DNA of 41,752 nucleotides, from positions 1-41,752 of the forward strand of contig JAQVCW010000030.1 in assembly GCA_028689585.1 (NCBI GenBank), read 5' to 3'. A model generated the notes under the pieces. That model was not told the DNA's origin. It was given only the letters and a program-made list of their open reading frames with translations, and searched no databases. Source of the stretch: Lachnospiraceae bacterium. GTDB lineage: Bacteria > Bacillota > Clostridia > Lachnospirales > Lachnospiraceae. Positions 26,910 through 34,684 of this stretch are shown here, one piece after another (within the stretch, counting starts at the first letter, position 1; each line of letters opens with the position of its first letter). Position numbers and translations under genes: made by a program.

Positions 26910-29045
26910 ATGGCGAAAGAACAGCAGGATGTTTTTGAAAAGAGAAAAAAAGTAATTTACGATCTGATGTGTGATCAGGTGTATGTACCGATGAAGGAGA
27001 AGGAACTGGCAGTATTGCTGCAGGTTTCCAAAGAAGAACGGGCGGAGCTGAAGGAACTTTTGAATGCCCTGATCCAGGAGGGAAGGATTGAGGTCAGCAG
27101 CCGGGGAAAATACCGGAAAGCGCAGTCTAAGGCTTTGATCGGCAGCTTTATTGCACATCCCAAGGGATTTGGGTTTGTGGAGATAGAGGGCCGGGAAGAG
27201 GATATTTTTGTGTCGGAAGCCGAGGTTCACGGTGCCATGCATAAAGATACTGTGCAGGTTGCACTGCTGCCGCTTCAGAGCGGAAAGCGGGCAGAGGGCA
27301 CGATTATAAAAGTGCTGGAGCACGGAATAAAAGAGATAGTGGGAACTTATCAGAAAAGTAAAAATTATGGCTTTGTAGTTCCGGATAACCGGCGTATTCT
27401 GGACGATATTTTTATTTCCAAAGAACGCAGCAAGGGTGCTGTGGATGGGCATAAGGTGCTGGTTGAGATTACGGATTACGGCACAGGCGGACGGAATCCG
27501 GAGGGCAGGATCGTGGAGATCATTGGCCATAAGAATGATCCGGGAACCGATATCCTGTCTGTCGTATACAGCTATGAACTGCCGCTGGAGTATCCCCAGA
27601 AGGTACTGCTTCAGGCGGAACGTACCCCGGAAGAGGTACAGGCGGCGGATATGGAGGGCAGAAAGGATCTGAGAGACTGGCAGATGGTGACCATTGACGG
27701 TGAGGATGCAAAGGATCTGGATGATGCAGTGTCCCTTACTTTTGACGGAACCCTTTATCATCTGGGGGTGCATATCGCGGATGTGTCTAATTATGTGCAG
27801 GAAAACAGCGCCATGGACAGGGAAGCGCTCAAACGCGGAACCAGTGTGTATCTGGTGGACCGGGTCATTCCCATGCTCCCCCATCGGCTTTCTAACGGGA
27901 TCTGTTCTTTGAATCAAGGGGTGGACAGGCTGGCCTTAAGCTGTCTGATGGATATCAATGAAAAGGGAGAGATCCTGTCCCACAGCGTGGCAGAGACGGT
28001 GATCCGGGTAGACCGGCGGATGTCCTATACTGCGGTGAGCCGGATTTTAGAGGAACAGGATCCCAAGGTGACGGAAGAATATAAAGAGCTGGTGCCCATG
28101 TTCGAGCGGATGCGCTGTCTTTCAGAAGTTTTGCGGAAAAAGAGACGGAAGCGGGGAGCCATTGATTTTGATTTTCCTGAAACTAAGATCATTCTGGATG
28201 AAAACGGAGTGCCGGTAGAGTTAAAGCCCAGCGACCGGAATATGGCTACGAAGCTGATTGAGGATTTTATGCTGGCGGCGAATGAAACCGTGGCTGAGGA
28301 TTTCTTCTGGCAGGAGGTACCCTTTGTATACCGGAATCATGATACGCCGGATCCGGAGAAAATTCAGCAGCTTGCTTTATTTATTCAGAATTTTGGCTAC
28401 GGAATGAAGACAATGCGGGATGAAGTGCATCCAAAGGAGCTCCAGAAGCTTTTAGAGCGCATCGAGGGAACCCCGGAGGAAATGATGATCAGCCGTCTGA
28501 CGCTGCGCTCTATGAAGCAGGCCAGATATACGACAGAATGCATCGGACATTTCGGACTGGCAGCCAAATATTACTGCCACTTCACATCACCGATCCGCCG
28601 TTATCCGGATCTGCAGATCCACCGGATTATCAAGGATGTGCTCCGGGGCAGGATGCAGGAAGAGCGCAGAGACCATTATGAGGAGATCCTTCCGGGTGTA
28701 GCAGAGCAGGCCAGCAAGACGGAGCGGACTGCGGAAGAAGCAGAACGGGAAGTGGAAAAGATGAAGAAGGCCGAATATATGCAGTCTCACATCGGCCAGA
28801 TTTTTTCAGGAGTGATTTCCGGCATTACTGCGTATGGTATTTATGTGGAGCTTTCGAACACGGTAGAAGGAATGGTGCATGTTTCCAATATGCTGGATGA
28901 CCATTATTATTACCGGGAAGAAGCTTATGATATGGTGGGATCCGCCACAGGAAAAGTCTACACTCTGGGCCAGAAAGTAAAAATTCAGGTGAAGGATGCA
29001 GACAAAGAAACACGGACAGTGGATTTTATTTTCGCGGAGGAGTAA
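26910..29045 (+). CDS. rnr: Ribonuclease R
   Basis: A processive 3'-5' exoribonuclease that degrades structured RNA and works with the tmRNA system in releasing stalled mRNA. The 711-residue protein has an N-terminal winged-helix region (about 1-65), two cold-shock OB domains (about 72-130 and 145-210), the RNB catalytic domain (about 240-570, with DGEDAKDLDDAV carrying the metal-binding Asp residues and HIADVSNYV), and a C-terminal S1 domain (about 625-708). GGAAGGA precedes the ATG. smpB begins 5 bp after the stop, so the two are co-transcribed, and tmRNA lies beyond: a complete trans-translation neighbourhood. Confidence 0.97.
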   Translation: MAKEQQDVFEKRKKVIYDLMCDQVYVPMKEKELAVLLQVSKEERAELKELLNALIQEGRIEVSSRGKYRKAQSKALIGSFIAHPKGFGFVEIEGREEDIFVSEAEVHGAMHKDTVQVALLPLQSGKRAEGTIIKVLEHGIKEIVGTYQKSKNYGFVVPDNRRILDDIFISKERSKGAVDGHKVLVEITDYGTGGRNPEGRIVEIIGHKNDPGTDILSVVYSYELPLEYPQKVLLQAERTPEEVQAADMEGRKDLRDWQMVTIDGEDAKDLDDAVSLTFDGTLYHLGVHIADVSNYVQENSAMDREALKRGTSVYLVDRVIPMLPHRLSNGICSLNQGVDRLALSCLMDINEKGEILSHSVAETVIRVDRRMSYTAVSRILEEQDPKVTEEYKELVPMFERMRCLSEVLRKKRRKRGAIDFDFPETKIILDENGVPVELKPSDRNMATKLIEDFMLAANETVAEDFFWQEVPFVYRNHDTPDPEKIQQLALFIQNFGYGMKTMRDEVHPKELQKLLERIEGTPEEMMISRLTLRSMKQARYTTECIGHFGLAAKYYCHFTSPIRRYPDLQIHRIIKDVLRGRMQEERRDHYEEILPGVAEQASKTERTAEEAEREVEKMKKAEYMQSHIGQIFSGVISGITAYGIYVELSNTVEGMVHVSNMLDDHYYYREEAYDMVGSATGKVYTLGQKVKIQVKDADKETRTVDFIFAEE

Positions 29046-29049
29046 GTAA

Positions 29050-29517
29050 ATGGGGAAAGATTCAATAAAACTGATTGCCAACAATAAAAAGGCATATCAT
29101 GATTATTTTATAGAAGAGACCTATGAGACAGGGATTTCGCTGGCGGGTACAGAAGTGAAGTCCCTGCGCATGGGCAAATGCAGCATCAAAGAGGCTTTCA
29201 TCCGGATTGAAAAGGGGGAGGTCTTTGTATATGGGATGCATATCAGTCCCTATGAAAAGGGAAATATTTTTAACAAGGATCCGCTGCGGGTGCGCAAGCT
29301 TCTGCTGCACCGCTGCGAAATCAATAAAATCACAGGAAAGATCGCAGAAAAGGGGTATACACTTGTACCGCTGAAGGTCTACTTCAAAGGCAGTCTGACC
29401 AAGGTGGAAATCGGTCTTGCAAAAGGAAAGAAGCTCTACGACAAGCGCCAGGATATTGCCAAAAAAGACCAGAGACGCGAAGCCGAAAAAGATTTCAAAG
29501 TCAAAAATTTGTATTGA
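29050..29517 (+). CDS. smpB: SsrA-binding protein SmpB
   Basis: A protein partner of tmRNA that fits the tRNA-like domain into the ribosomal A site during trans-translation. The 155-residue length is standard. Conserved motifs are [38 protein letters not shown] and a basic C-terminal tail [18 protein letters not shown] that inserts into the mRNA channel. AGGAG lies directly upstream, within the rnr end. tmRNA is encoded 477 bp downstream beyond repeat A3. Confidence 0.97.
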   Translation: MGKDSIKLIANNKKAYHDYFIEETYETGISLAGTEVKSLRMGKCSIKEAFIRIEKGEVFVYGMHISPYEKGNIFNKDPLRVRKLLLHRCEINKITGKIAEKGYTLVPLKVYFKGSLTKVEIGLAKGKKLYDKRQDIAKKDQRREAEKDFKVKNLY

Positions 29518-29546
29518 CTGTAACACCCGCCTGCGGTTACAGTTCA
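29518..29546 (+). other. Hairpin directly after smpB, abutting repeat A3
   Basis: ACTGTAA pairs with TTACAGT and CCGC with GCGG around a CT loop. No T-run follows, so it is not a clear terminator. It may be the outermost part of repeat A3, whose other copies carry a related CTGAACnGnAAC flank. Confidence 0.5.
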
Positions 29547-29863
29547 GCTTTGAAATGAGGACGCTTTCCGGGTGGCTGCCCCAGGTATACCGCAGGTGCT
29601 GTTTCGAAAGCCAAGAGCATCTAAGGCTTCCGCAAGATGTTCCAAAAAGCAGGAATTGGGAGCCATAACTCACCTTCGGTTCAAACAAATGACTCCCAAT
29701 TCCATGGAACATCTTGTGGAACCCAAGATGCTGCCTTCGTCTCTGCGAGACTCCGTGTTCTCGATTGCTTTGCAATCGGAACATATTTTAGTCTTTCTGC
29801 AAATGCACCTGCAGCATACCCGAGGCAGCCGCCCGGAAGCTGTGCGTCAAGTAAAAAACTGAG
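29533..29863 (+). repeat. Family A interspersed hairpin repeat, copy A3, with a 55-bp nested insertion
   Basis: The same orientation and layout as A2, occupying the smpB-ssrA gap. The arm block CAAGATGTTCC is perfectly matched by GGAACATCTTG, where A2 has CAGGGTGTTCC with GGAACACCCTG. Compared with A2, about 55 bp (29733-29787) are inserted in the 3' arm after AAGATGCT. The insert holds two hairpins, GTCTC-TGC-GAGAC and CGATTGC-TTT-GCAATCG. Confidence 0.87.
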
Positions 29864-29899
29864 CTCGCCCCCCCGCTTGCGGGAGGATACAAAAATTGA

Positions 29900-29928
29900 T
29901 TGACAGGATCTTATAAATTGCATATACT
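29900..29928 (+). promoter_or_regulatory. ssrA promoter
   Basis: Consensus -35 TTGACA (29900-29905) and -10 TATACT (29923-29928) lie 17 bp apart. The start would fall about 60 nt before the mature tmRNA 5' end, leaving a leader to be removed by RNase P. Confidence 0.85.
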
Positions 29929-29994
29929 ATAGGTAGAGCAACACACAAAATCTTTGGCAAACCATTACACTATCGAGGTTTTAAAAACCGATTC

Positions 29995-30331
29995 GGGGTA
30001 GTAAAGGTTTCGACGGGGGTTATGCAACTGGAGAAGCTATCCGCAGGCGATGCGTCAACTCGCAAAAATAAATATAAACGCTGAAGACAATTTAGCTATC
30101 GCTGCCTAACGGCAGCTGTCTGACTTAGAGCACCTGCACTTTAAGACCCAGGCATCGACTATGCGGGAAACGACGTATGTTAAGCTTTGCGCATACGGGC
30201 GTATTATGAAGCTACTAAAAGCAGTCAGGTGTCAATTCCCGGCTGCCGGAGGGAATGTTAAATAATTGACTATGATAGTAGAAGGGCAGTGAATTGGCTT
30301 TCGGACACGAGTTCGACTCTCGTCTACTCCA
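29995..30331 (+). ncRNA. ssrA: Transfer-messenger RNA (tmRNA)
   Basis: Rescues stalled ribosomes with SmpB and tags the unfinished protein for proteolysis. The 5' end GGGGTAG pairs with CTACTCC before an encoded CCA (30329-30331), and the 3' tRNA-like T-arm reads ACGAGTTCGACTCTCGT. The GGTTTCGACGGGG segment near the 5' end is typical. The tag reading frame (resume codon GCA at 30062, stop TAA at 30107-30109) encodes AKININAEDNLAIAA, ending in the AA expected for ClpXP targeting. Length is about 337 nt. smpB and rnr are immediately upstream. Confidence 0.96.
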
Positions 30332-30523
30332 TTTCCTGTGATAAGGAGGGACCCGCTTGCGGGAGGATTCCTTATCACCTACGCAGACGCCGCGAACGGA
30401 GTTCGCCTTTAATGCGTCTGCTCGATTTCCTGTGCTAAGGAGGGACCCGCACGAAGTGTGGGAGGATACCTTAGTACCTACGCAGACGCCGCGAACGAAG
30501 TTCGCTTTTAATGCGTCTGCTCA
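30331..30523 (+). repeat. Tandem pair of two-hairpin units directly after ssrA
   Basis: Unit 1 (30331-30424) and unit 2 (30425-30523) begin at the tmRNA 3' end. Each has an outer stem (GTGATAAGG with CCTTATCAC; GTGCTAAGG with CCTTAGTAC), an inner hairpin (CCCGC-TT-GCGGG; CCCGCAC-GAA-GTGTGGG), and a second structure pairing GCAGACGC with GCGTCTGC around GCGAAC/GTTCGC. Unit differences fall in paired positions and keep the stems. No T-run separates them from ssrA. A 17-bp piece (CCCGCTTGCGGGAGGAT) also occurs just before the ssrA promoter at 29872-29888. Confidence 0.85.
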
Positions 30524-30531
30524 ATCGCAGT

Positions 30532-30558
30532 AAGGCGGATACAATGTGTTCGCCTTTT
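30532..30558 (+). terminator. Likely terminator of the ssrA transcript
   Basis: AAGGCGGA pairs with TTCGCCTT and a short T-run follows. It is the first T-tailed hairpin after ssrA, so the primary transcript may include both structured repeat units. Confidence 0.6.
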
Positions 30559-30561
30559 GTA

Positions 30562-30590
30562 TTGTATTTGTATTTCCCATACTGTATAAT
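30562..30590 (+). promoter_or_regulatory. Promoter of the small alarmone synthetase gene
   Basis: TTGTAT (30562-30567) and a perfect TATAAT (30585-30590) are 17 bp apart. Transcription would begin at or inside the hairpin that follows. Confidence 0.72.
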
Positions 30591-30623
30591 AAAAATCAGC
30601 CCAACTGTGTTGGGCTGATTTTT
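30591..30623 (+). promoter_or_regulatory. Terminator-like hairpin at the predicted mRNA 5' end
   Basis: AAAAATCAGCCCAA pairs perfectly over 14 bp with TTGGGCTGATTTTT around CTGTG. It lies between the -10 box and the ribosome site of the alarmone synthetase gene, so it is either a 5' leader hairpin or a terminator for transcripts arriving from ssrA. Confidence 0.7.
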
Positions 30624-30642
30624 AAACGGAAAGAGGAATAAA

Positions 30643-31362
30643 ATGAGTGAAGAAAAAGAACAAAATACAATGAACCTTCAGCAGAAGCTGCAGGGAAAGA
30701 CACTCGAAGAAATGAAAGCAATGACACAGGAGCTTTTTGCAGAGACCAGGCAGTATCAGGAATTGATGATGATGTATGAATGTGCCATCAAAGAGGTACA
30801 GACAAAGCTGGAGGTTCTGGACGAAGAATTCTCTGTTCGTTATAAAAGAAATCCAATTTCCAATATCGAGAGCAGGGTAAAGACGCCGATGAGTATTGTC
30901 CGGAAGATGCAGAAGAATCATCTGGAAATTACGGTTCAGAATATCATGGCGGGTTTGAATGATGTGGCGGGAATCAGGGTTATCTGCGCATTCATTGATG
31001 ATATTTATGATATTGCCAGGATGCTGGCTTCGCAGGATGATATCAGGGTGATCCGAATCAAAGATTATATTCAGGATCCCAAGCCAAACGGCTATCGAAG
31101 TTATCATATGATTGTAGAAATTCCGGTATTTTTTTCAAAATCGAAGCAGATCATGAGAGTGGAGGTGCAGATCCGCACCATTGCAATGAATTTCTGGGCC
31201 AGCCTGGAGCATCAGCTTCGATATAAAAAGGGCATCGAAAATATAGAAGACATTGACGAAATAAGCCAGGAGCTTTTGGAAGCGGCTGAGACCATAGCCC
31301 AGACAGATATCAAAATGCAGAATATAAAAAATAAAATCGGGAAATTTACGGATATTGCGTGA
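30643..31362 (+). CDS. GTP pyrophosphokinase, small alarmone synthetase (RelQ/YjbM-like)
   Basis: A single-domain (p)ppGpp synthetase (239 residues, a little longer than typical RelQ). The RelA/SpoT synthetase core is visible: RVKTPMSIVRKM, the MAGLNDVAGIRVICAFIDDIY segment with catalytic acidic residues, DYIQDPKPNGYRSYHM, and VEVQIRTIAMNFWASLEHQLRYKK. The hydrolase, TGS and ACT domains of long Rel proteins are absent. GAAAGAGGA precedes the ATG. A strong promoter and a perfect hairpin lie directly upstream, suggesting leader-level control. The second two-component system follows on the same strand after a 190-bp gap. Confidence 0.94.
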   Translation: MSEEKEQNTMNLQQKLQGKTLEEMKAMTQELFAETRQYQELMMMYECAIKEVQTKLEVLDEEFSVRYKRNPISNIESRVKTPMSIVRKMQKNHLEITVQNIMAGLNDVAGIRVICAFIDDIYDIARMLASQDDIRVIRIKDYIQDPKPNGYRSYHMIVEIPVFFSKSKQIMRVEVQIRTIAMNFWASLEHQLRYKKGIENIEDIDEISQELLEAAETIAQTDIKMQNIKNKIGKFTDIA

Positions 31363-31434
31363 AGATATTCACAATTCCTCCATAAAACTGTGCTATGCTT
31401 TTCTCTTAATCAGAAGACCACAAAGAGAGTTTGA

Positions 31435-31543
31435 GCGGGCTGATGCTCTGGGATTGTGTCAGGGTTTTTATAAAAACCCGGCATGCAGCTTCAGTCCATT
31501 TGCTGAAAGTAAATTAAAAATGAGCGGATGCTCTATAAGGGAG
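31435..31543 (+). repeat. Family B structured leader repeat, copy B2
   Basis: A relative of B1 (6796-6891), about 79% identical over 80 ungapped bases. Hairpin 1 pairs GGGTTTTT with AAAAACCC, extended by TGTC with GGCA. Hairpin 2 pairs ATTTGCT with AGTAAAT around GAA. Its 3' end GGGAGG is the ribosome site of the response regulator gene. GAGCGGnnnGATGCTCT-like blocks bracket the copy. Confidence 0.75.
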
Positions 31544-31552
31544 GATGCAGAT

Positions 31553-32233
31553 ATGGAAACATTAAAGATCCTGGTAGTGGATGATGAAAGCAGGATGAGA
31601 AAGCTGGTTCGCGACTTTCTGGTGAAAAAAGATTTTGAAGTGCAGGAAGCCGGTGACGGAGCTGAGGCGATTGATTTATTTTTTGCAACGAAAGATATAG
31701 CGCTGGTGATCCTGGATGTGATGATGCCCAAGATGGATGGCTGGCAGGTCTGCCGTGAGATCCGAAAATTTTCTAAAGTGCCCATCATCATGCTGACAGC
31801 CAAGAGTGATGAGCGGGATGAACTGCTGGGCTTTGAACTGGGTGTGGACGAATATATTTCCAAGCCCTTCAGCCCGAAGATCCTGGTGGCGAGGGTGGAT
31901 GCAATTCTGCGCAGAACCAATGCCATCAATGCAGATGATATCCTGAAGGCGGGAGCAATCGAGATCAACCGGGCGGCTCATCAGGTGGTGATCGATGGAA
32001 GAGATGTGGAATTAAGCTACAAGGAGTTTGAACTTCTCACGTATTTTGTGGAGAATCAGGGACTGGCGCTGTCCAGAGAAAAGATCCTCAACAGCGTGTG
32101 GAATTATGATTATTTCGGTGATGCGCGAACCATTGATACTCATGTGAAAAAGCTGAGGAGCAAAATGGGAGACCGTGGGGATTACATTAAGACGATTTGG
32201 GGAATGGGATACAAATTCGAGGTAAATGAATGA
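31553..32233 (+). CDS. OmpR-family response regulator
   Basis: A 226-residue regulator: receiver domain with VVDDE, phospho-acceptor Asp55 in VILDVMMPKMDG and Lys in YISKPFSP, then a winged-helix DNA-binding domain ending TIDTHVKKLRSKMGD...IWGMGYKFE. The frame is open back to 31355, but family homology starts at METLKI, so ATG 31553 is the start, with GGGAGG supplied by repeat B2 upstream. It overlaps the kinase gene by 4 bp (ATGA). Confidence 0.95.
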   Translation: METLKILVVDDESRMRKLVRDFLVKKDFEVQEAGDGAEAIDLFFATKDIALVILDVMMPKMDGWQVCREIRKFSKVPIIMLTAKSDERDELLGFELGVDEYISKPFSPKILVARVDAILRRTNAINADDILKAGAIEINRAAHQVVIDGRDVELSYKEFELLTYFVENQGLALSREKILNSVWNYDYFGDARTIDTHVKKLRSKMGDRGDYIKTIWGMGYKFEVNE

Positions 32234-33795
32234 AACGTTCGATTGCAAAACAGATGACGGTCATATTTATCGGACTGATTGCAATAGCCCTTCTGGCAAA
32301 TCTGCTGATCAATGCTTTTTTTCTGGAAAATTATTATGTTATGAAACAGGAAAAAACGCTGGTGAGCGTGTATACTCTGGTAGATAAACATATCACGCAG
32401 GCCGGAGCGGATGAGTCGTATTTTACGTCAGATTCGGATTTTGTTGAACTGTGCAGCTCCAACAATATTGCACTGGTGGTATTGAACAGCAATTACGAAC
32501 CGGTTCTGGGCACCGATGATGCCAACGGAGGCAGGGACGGCAGCATTGTAGCGATGAAAACCCGTCTGTGGGGATACACTGCGGGATATGACAATGAAGA
32601 TATTACAGTGCTGACTAAGACTTCAAATTATACAATTCAGAAAAAAGAAGACCGGATGATGCAGATGGACTATCTGGAAATCTGGGGTACACTGACTTAT
32701 GGAGACTATTTTCTGATGCGGATTCCCATGGAAGGCATTCGCACCAGTGCCAGGATTTCCAGTGAATTTATTATGTACATCAGCATTTTTGTGATTTTGC
32801 TCAGCATGATCTTTATTATATGGATCTCCAGAAAGATCACCAGGCCGCTGATGGAATTGACCGAGCTTTCCAAGCGCATGTCGGATCTGGATTTTGATGC
32901 AAAATACACCAGCGGAGGCGAGAATGAAATAGGCCAGCTTGGGATGCATTTTAATAAAATGTCCGAAGCTCTGGAGGAGACGATTTCCCAGTTGAAGACG
33001 GCAAACAATGAGCTTCAGAAGGACATCGAGAAAAAAGCCCAGGTGGATGAGATGCGAAAGGAATTTCTGTCGAATGTGTCTCACGAACTGAAGACACCGC
33101 TGGCACTGATCCAGGGCTACTCCGAAGGGCTGAAGGAGTGCATCAATGATGATGCGGAAAGCCGCGATTTTTACTGCGATGTCATCATGGATGAGGCAGG
33201 AAAGATGAATCAGATGGTGCAGAAGCTCCTGACCTTGAATCAACTGGAGTTTGGCAATGATCAGCTTGAGATGGACCGGTTTGATATTGTTCAGTTGATC
33301 CAGGGGAAGATTATGTCAACACACATTCTGGCACAGCAGAAGGAAACCCAGATTTTTTACGATGGCAGCGACTGTCAGCATGTCTGGGGCGATGAATTTA
33401 AGGTGGAGGAAGTGCTGACAAATTACCTGAGCAATGCGCTGAATCATGTGGAGGGAGAACGGAAGATCGAGATCCGCACCAGCGTACAGGGGAAGAAAGT
33501 CCGCATTTCTGTATTCAATACGGGACAGCCTATACCGGAAGCGGACCTGGAGCAGATCTGGGTAAAATTTTATAAAGTGGATAAGGCCAGGACCAGGGAA
33601 TACGGCGGCAGCGGAGTGGGGCTGTCCATTGTAAAGGCAATTATGGATTCCATGCATCAGGCTTATGGAGTCAAAAATTTTGATAATGGGGTAGAATTCT
33701 GGTTTGAACTGGAAAATGCCAACGGGGAGCAGTTAAATGATACAGAACGAGGAAATACGAAGCAGGCTGAAACGGAAATACCGCAGTCTGAGTAA
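32230..33795 (+). CDS. Membrane sensor histidine kinase
   Basis: Kinase partner of the preceding regulator (521 residues). Two transmembrane helices (about 10-32 and 180-202) flank an extracytoplasmic sensor of about 145 residues. A HAMP domain (about 203-255), a coiled linker, HisKA with His285 in SHELKTP, and a HATPase domain with NYLSNALNH, a weakly conserved FNTGQPI and GGSGVGLSI follow. The start overlaps the regulator stop. The 3' end overlaps the RpiR-family gene by 59 bp. The signal is unknown. Confidence 0.94.
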   Translation: MKRSIAKQMTVIFIGLIAIALLANLLINAFFLENYYVMKQEKTLVSVYTLVDKHITQAGADESYFTSDSDFVELCSSNNIALVVLNSNYEPVLGTDDANGGRDGSIVAMKTRLWGYTAGYDNEDITVLTKTSNYTIQKKEDRMMQMDYLEIWGTLTYGDYFLMRIPMEGIRTSARISSEFIMYISIFVILLSMIFIIWISRKITRPLMELTELSKRMSDLDFDAKYTSGGENEIGQLGMHFNKMSEALEETISQLKTANNELQKDIEKKAQVDEMRKEFLSNVSHELKTPLALIQGYSEGLKECINDDAESRDFYCDVIMDEAGKMNQMVQKLLTLNQLEFGNDQLEMDRFDIVQLIQGKIMSTHILAQQKETQIFYDGSDCQHVWGDEFKVEEVLTNYLSNALNHVEGERKIEIRTSVQGKKVRISVFNTGQPIPEADLEQIWVKFYKVDKARTREYGGSGVGLSIVKAIMDSMHQAYGVKNFDNGVEFWFELENANGEQLNDTERGNTKQAETEIPQSE

Positions 33796-34684
33796 AGGCC
33801 AGAAGCGTCTGGCGGAGTATATTCTGGAACATTGGGAGGAGGCAGCCTTTATGACTGCCTCCTCGCTTGGGGAAGCTGCGGGAGTCAGTGAATCAACTGC
33901 GGTCCGCTTTGCTGTTCAGATGGGATATGATGGATACCCGCAGTTTCAGAAGGAACTGGCCGGGGTGGTACAGCAAAAGCTCCAGACCATGGACCGGATG
34001 GAGGATGTCTACGGACAACTGGGGCAGCCCCAGTTATTGGAAAATGTACTGAAAATGGATATGCAGCGGATCGGAACAACGCTGCAGAATATGGATGGCC
34101 ATGCCTTTGAGCAGGCGCAGCAGATGCTGGAAGGGGCGGGGAAGATTTACATTATCGGCCTTCGAAACAGTGCTCCGCTGGCGGATTATCTGTATTATAA
34201 CCTGAAAATGATCTATGAAAACGTGGTGCTGCTTCAGAGCAACAGCGAGCATGAACTGTTGGAACAGATGCTCTATATCGGAGGGAAGGATGTGATTGCA
34301 GGAATCAGCTTCCCCAGATATTCCATGCGAACCTTAAAGGCCCTGGAATTCGCCAGCAGCCGTCAGGCAGGGGTGATTACCCTGACTGACAGCATCCATT
34401 CCCCGCTGAATCTGTATTCGTCCTGTAATCTGATTGCCAGCAGTGACATGGCTTCGGTGGTGGACTCCATGGTGGCGCCCATGAGCGTGATCAATGCCAT
34501 CGTCACGGCACTGTATCTGAAGCACAAGCAGCGTGTGCTGGCGCATCTGGAGCTGGTAGAGCGCACTCTGGAGGATTATCAGAGCTTCGGAAATGACGAT
34601 CTGGATTTTGTAGAGGAAACAGTGGAGCTGAGGCCGTTTCATTTGAATTATGGTCAAAAAAAGGAAAAGGGAAAAAGTATATGA
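33737..34684 (+). CDS. RpiR/MurR-family transcriptional regulator with SIS domain
   Basis: A 315-residue regulator: N-terminal HTH_6 domain (about 1-78, LGEAAGVSESTAVRFAVQMGYDGYPQFQKEL is diagnostic) and a C-terminal SIS sugar-phosphate-binding domain (about 125-260). Family members sense phosphosugars. The ATG has GGGGAGC in front and lies 59 bp inside the kinase gene. No later in-frame ATG would keep the HTH, so the overlap is real. It overlaps the flavoprotein gene by 4 bp, placing regulator and enzyme in one transcript. The residue pattern does not fix the effector. Confidence 0.93.
   Translation: MIQNEEIRSRLKRKYRSLSKGQKRLAEYILEHWEEAAFMTASSLGEAAGVSESTAVRFAVQMGYDGYPQFQKELAGVVQQKLQTMDRMEDVYGQLGQPQLLENVLKMDMQRIGTTLQNMDGHAFEQAQQMLEGAGKIYIIGLRNSAPLADYLYYNLKMIYENVVLLQSNSEHELLEQMLYIGGKDVIAGISFPRYSMRTLKALEFASSRQAGVITLTDSIHSPLNLYSSCNLIASSDMASVVDSMVAPMSVINAIVTALYLKHKQRVLAHLELVERTLEDYQSFGNDDLDFVEETVELRPFHLNYGQKKEKGKSI

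Noticed and set aside
26767-26955. 62-codon frame between secG and rnr
   Set aside because: It starts at the tail of the secG terminator, overlaps the rnr start out of frame and has no recognisable domain or ribosome site.
26796-27917. 373-codon minus-strand frame opposite rnr
   Set aside because: It is antisense to the clearly conserved RNase R coding sequence. Its composition (His, Ile, Leu, Arg rich) is typical of a shadow frame.
29417-29903. Plus-strand frames between smpB and ssrA
   Set aside because: Translations of repeat A3. They share peptide strings with frames in A1 and A2 and lack ribosome sites.
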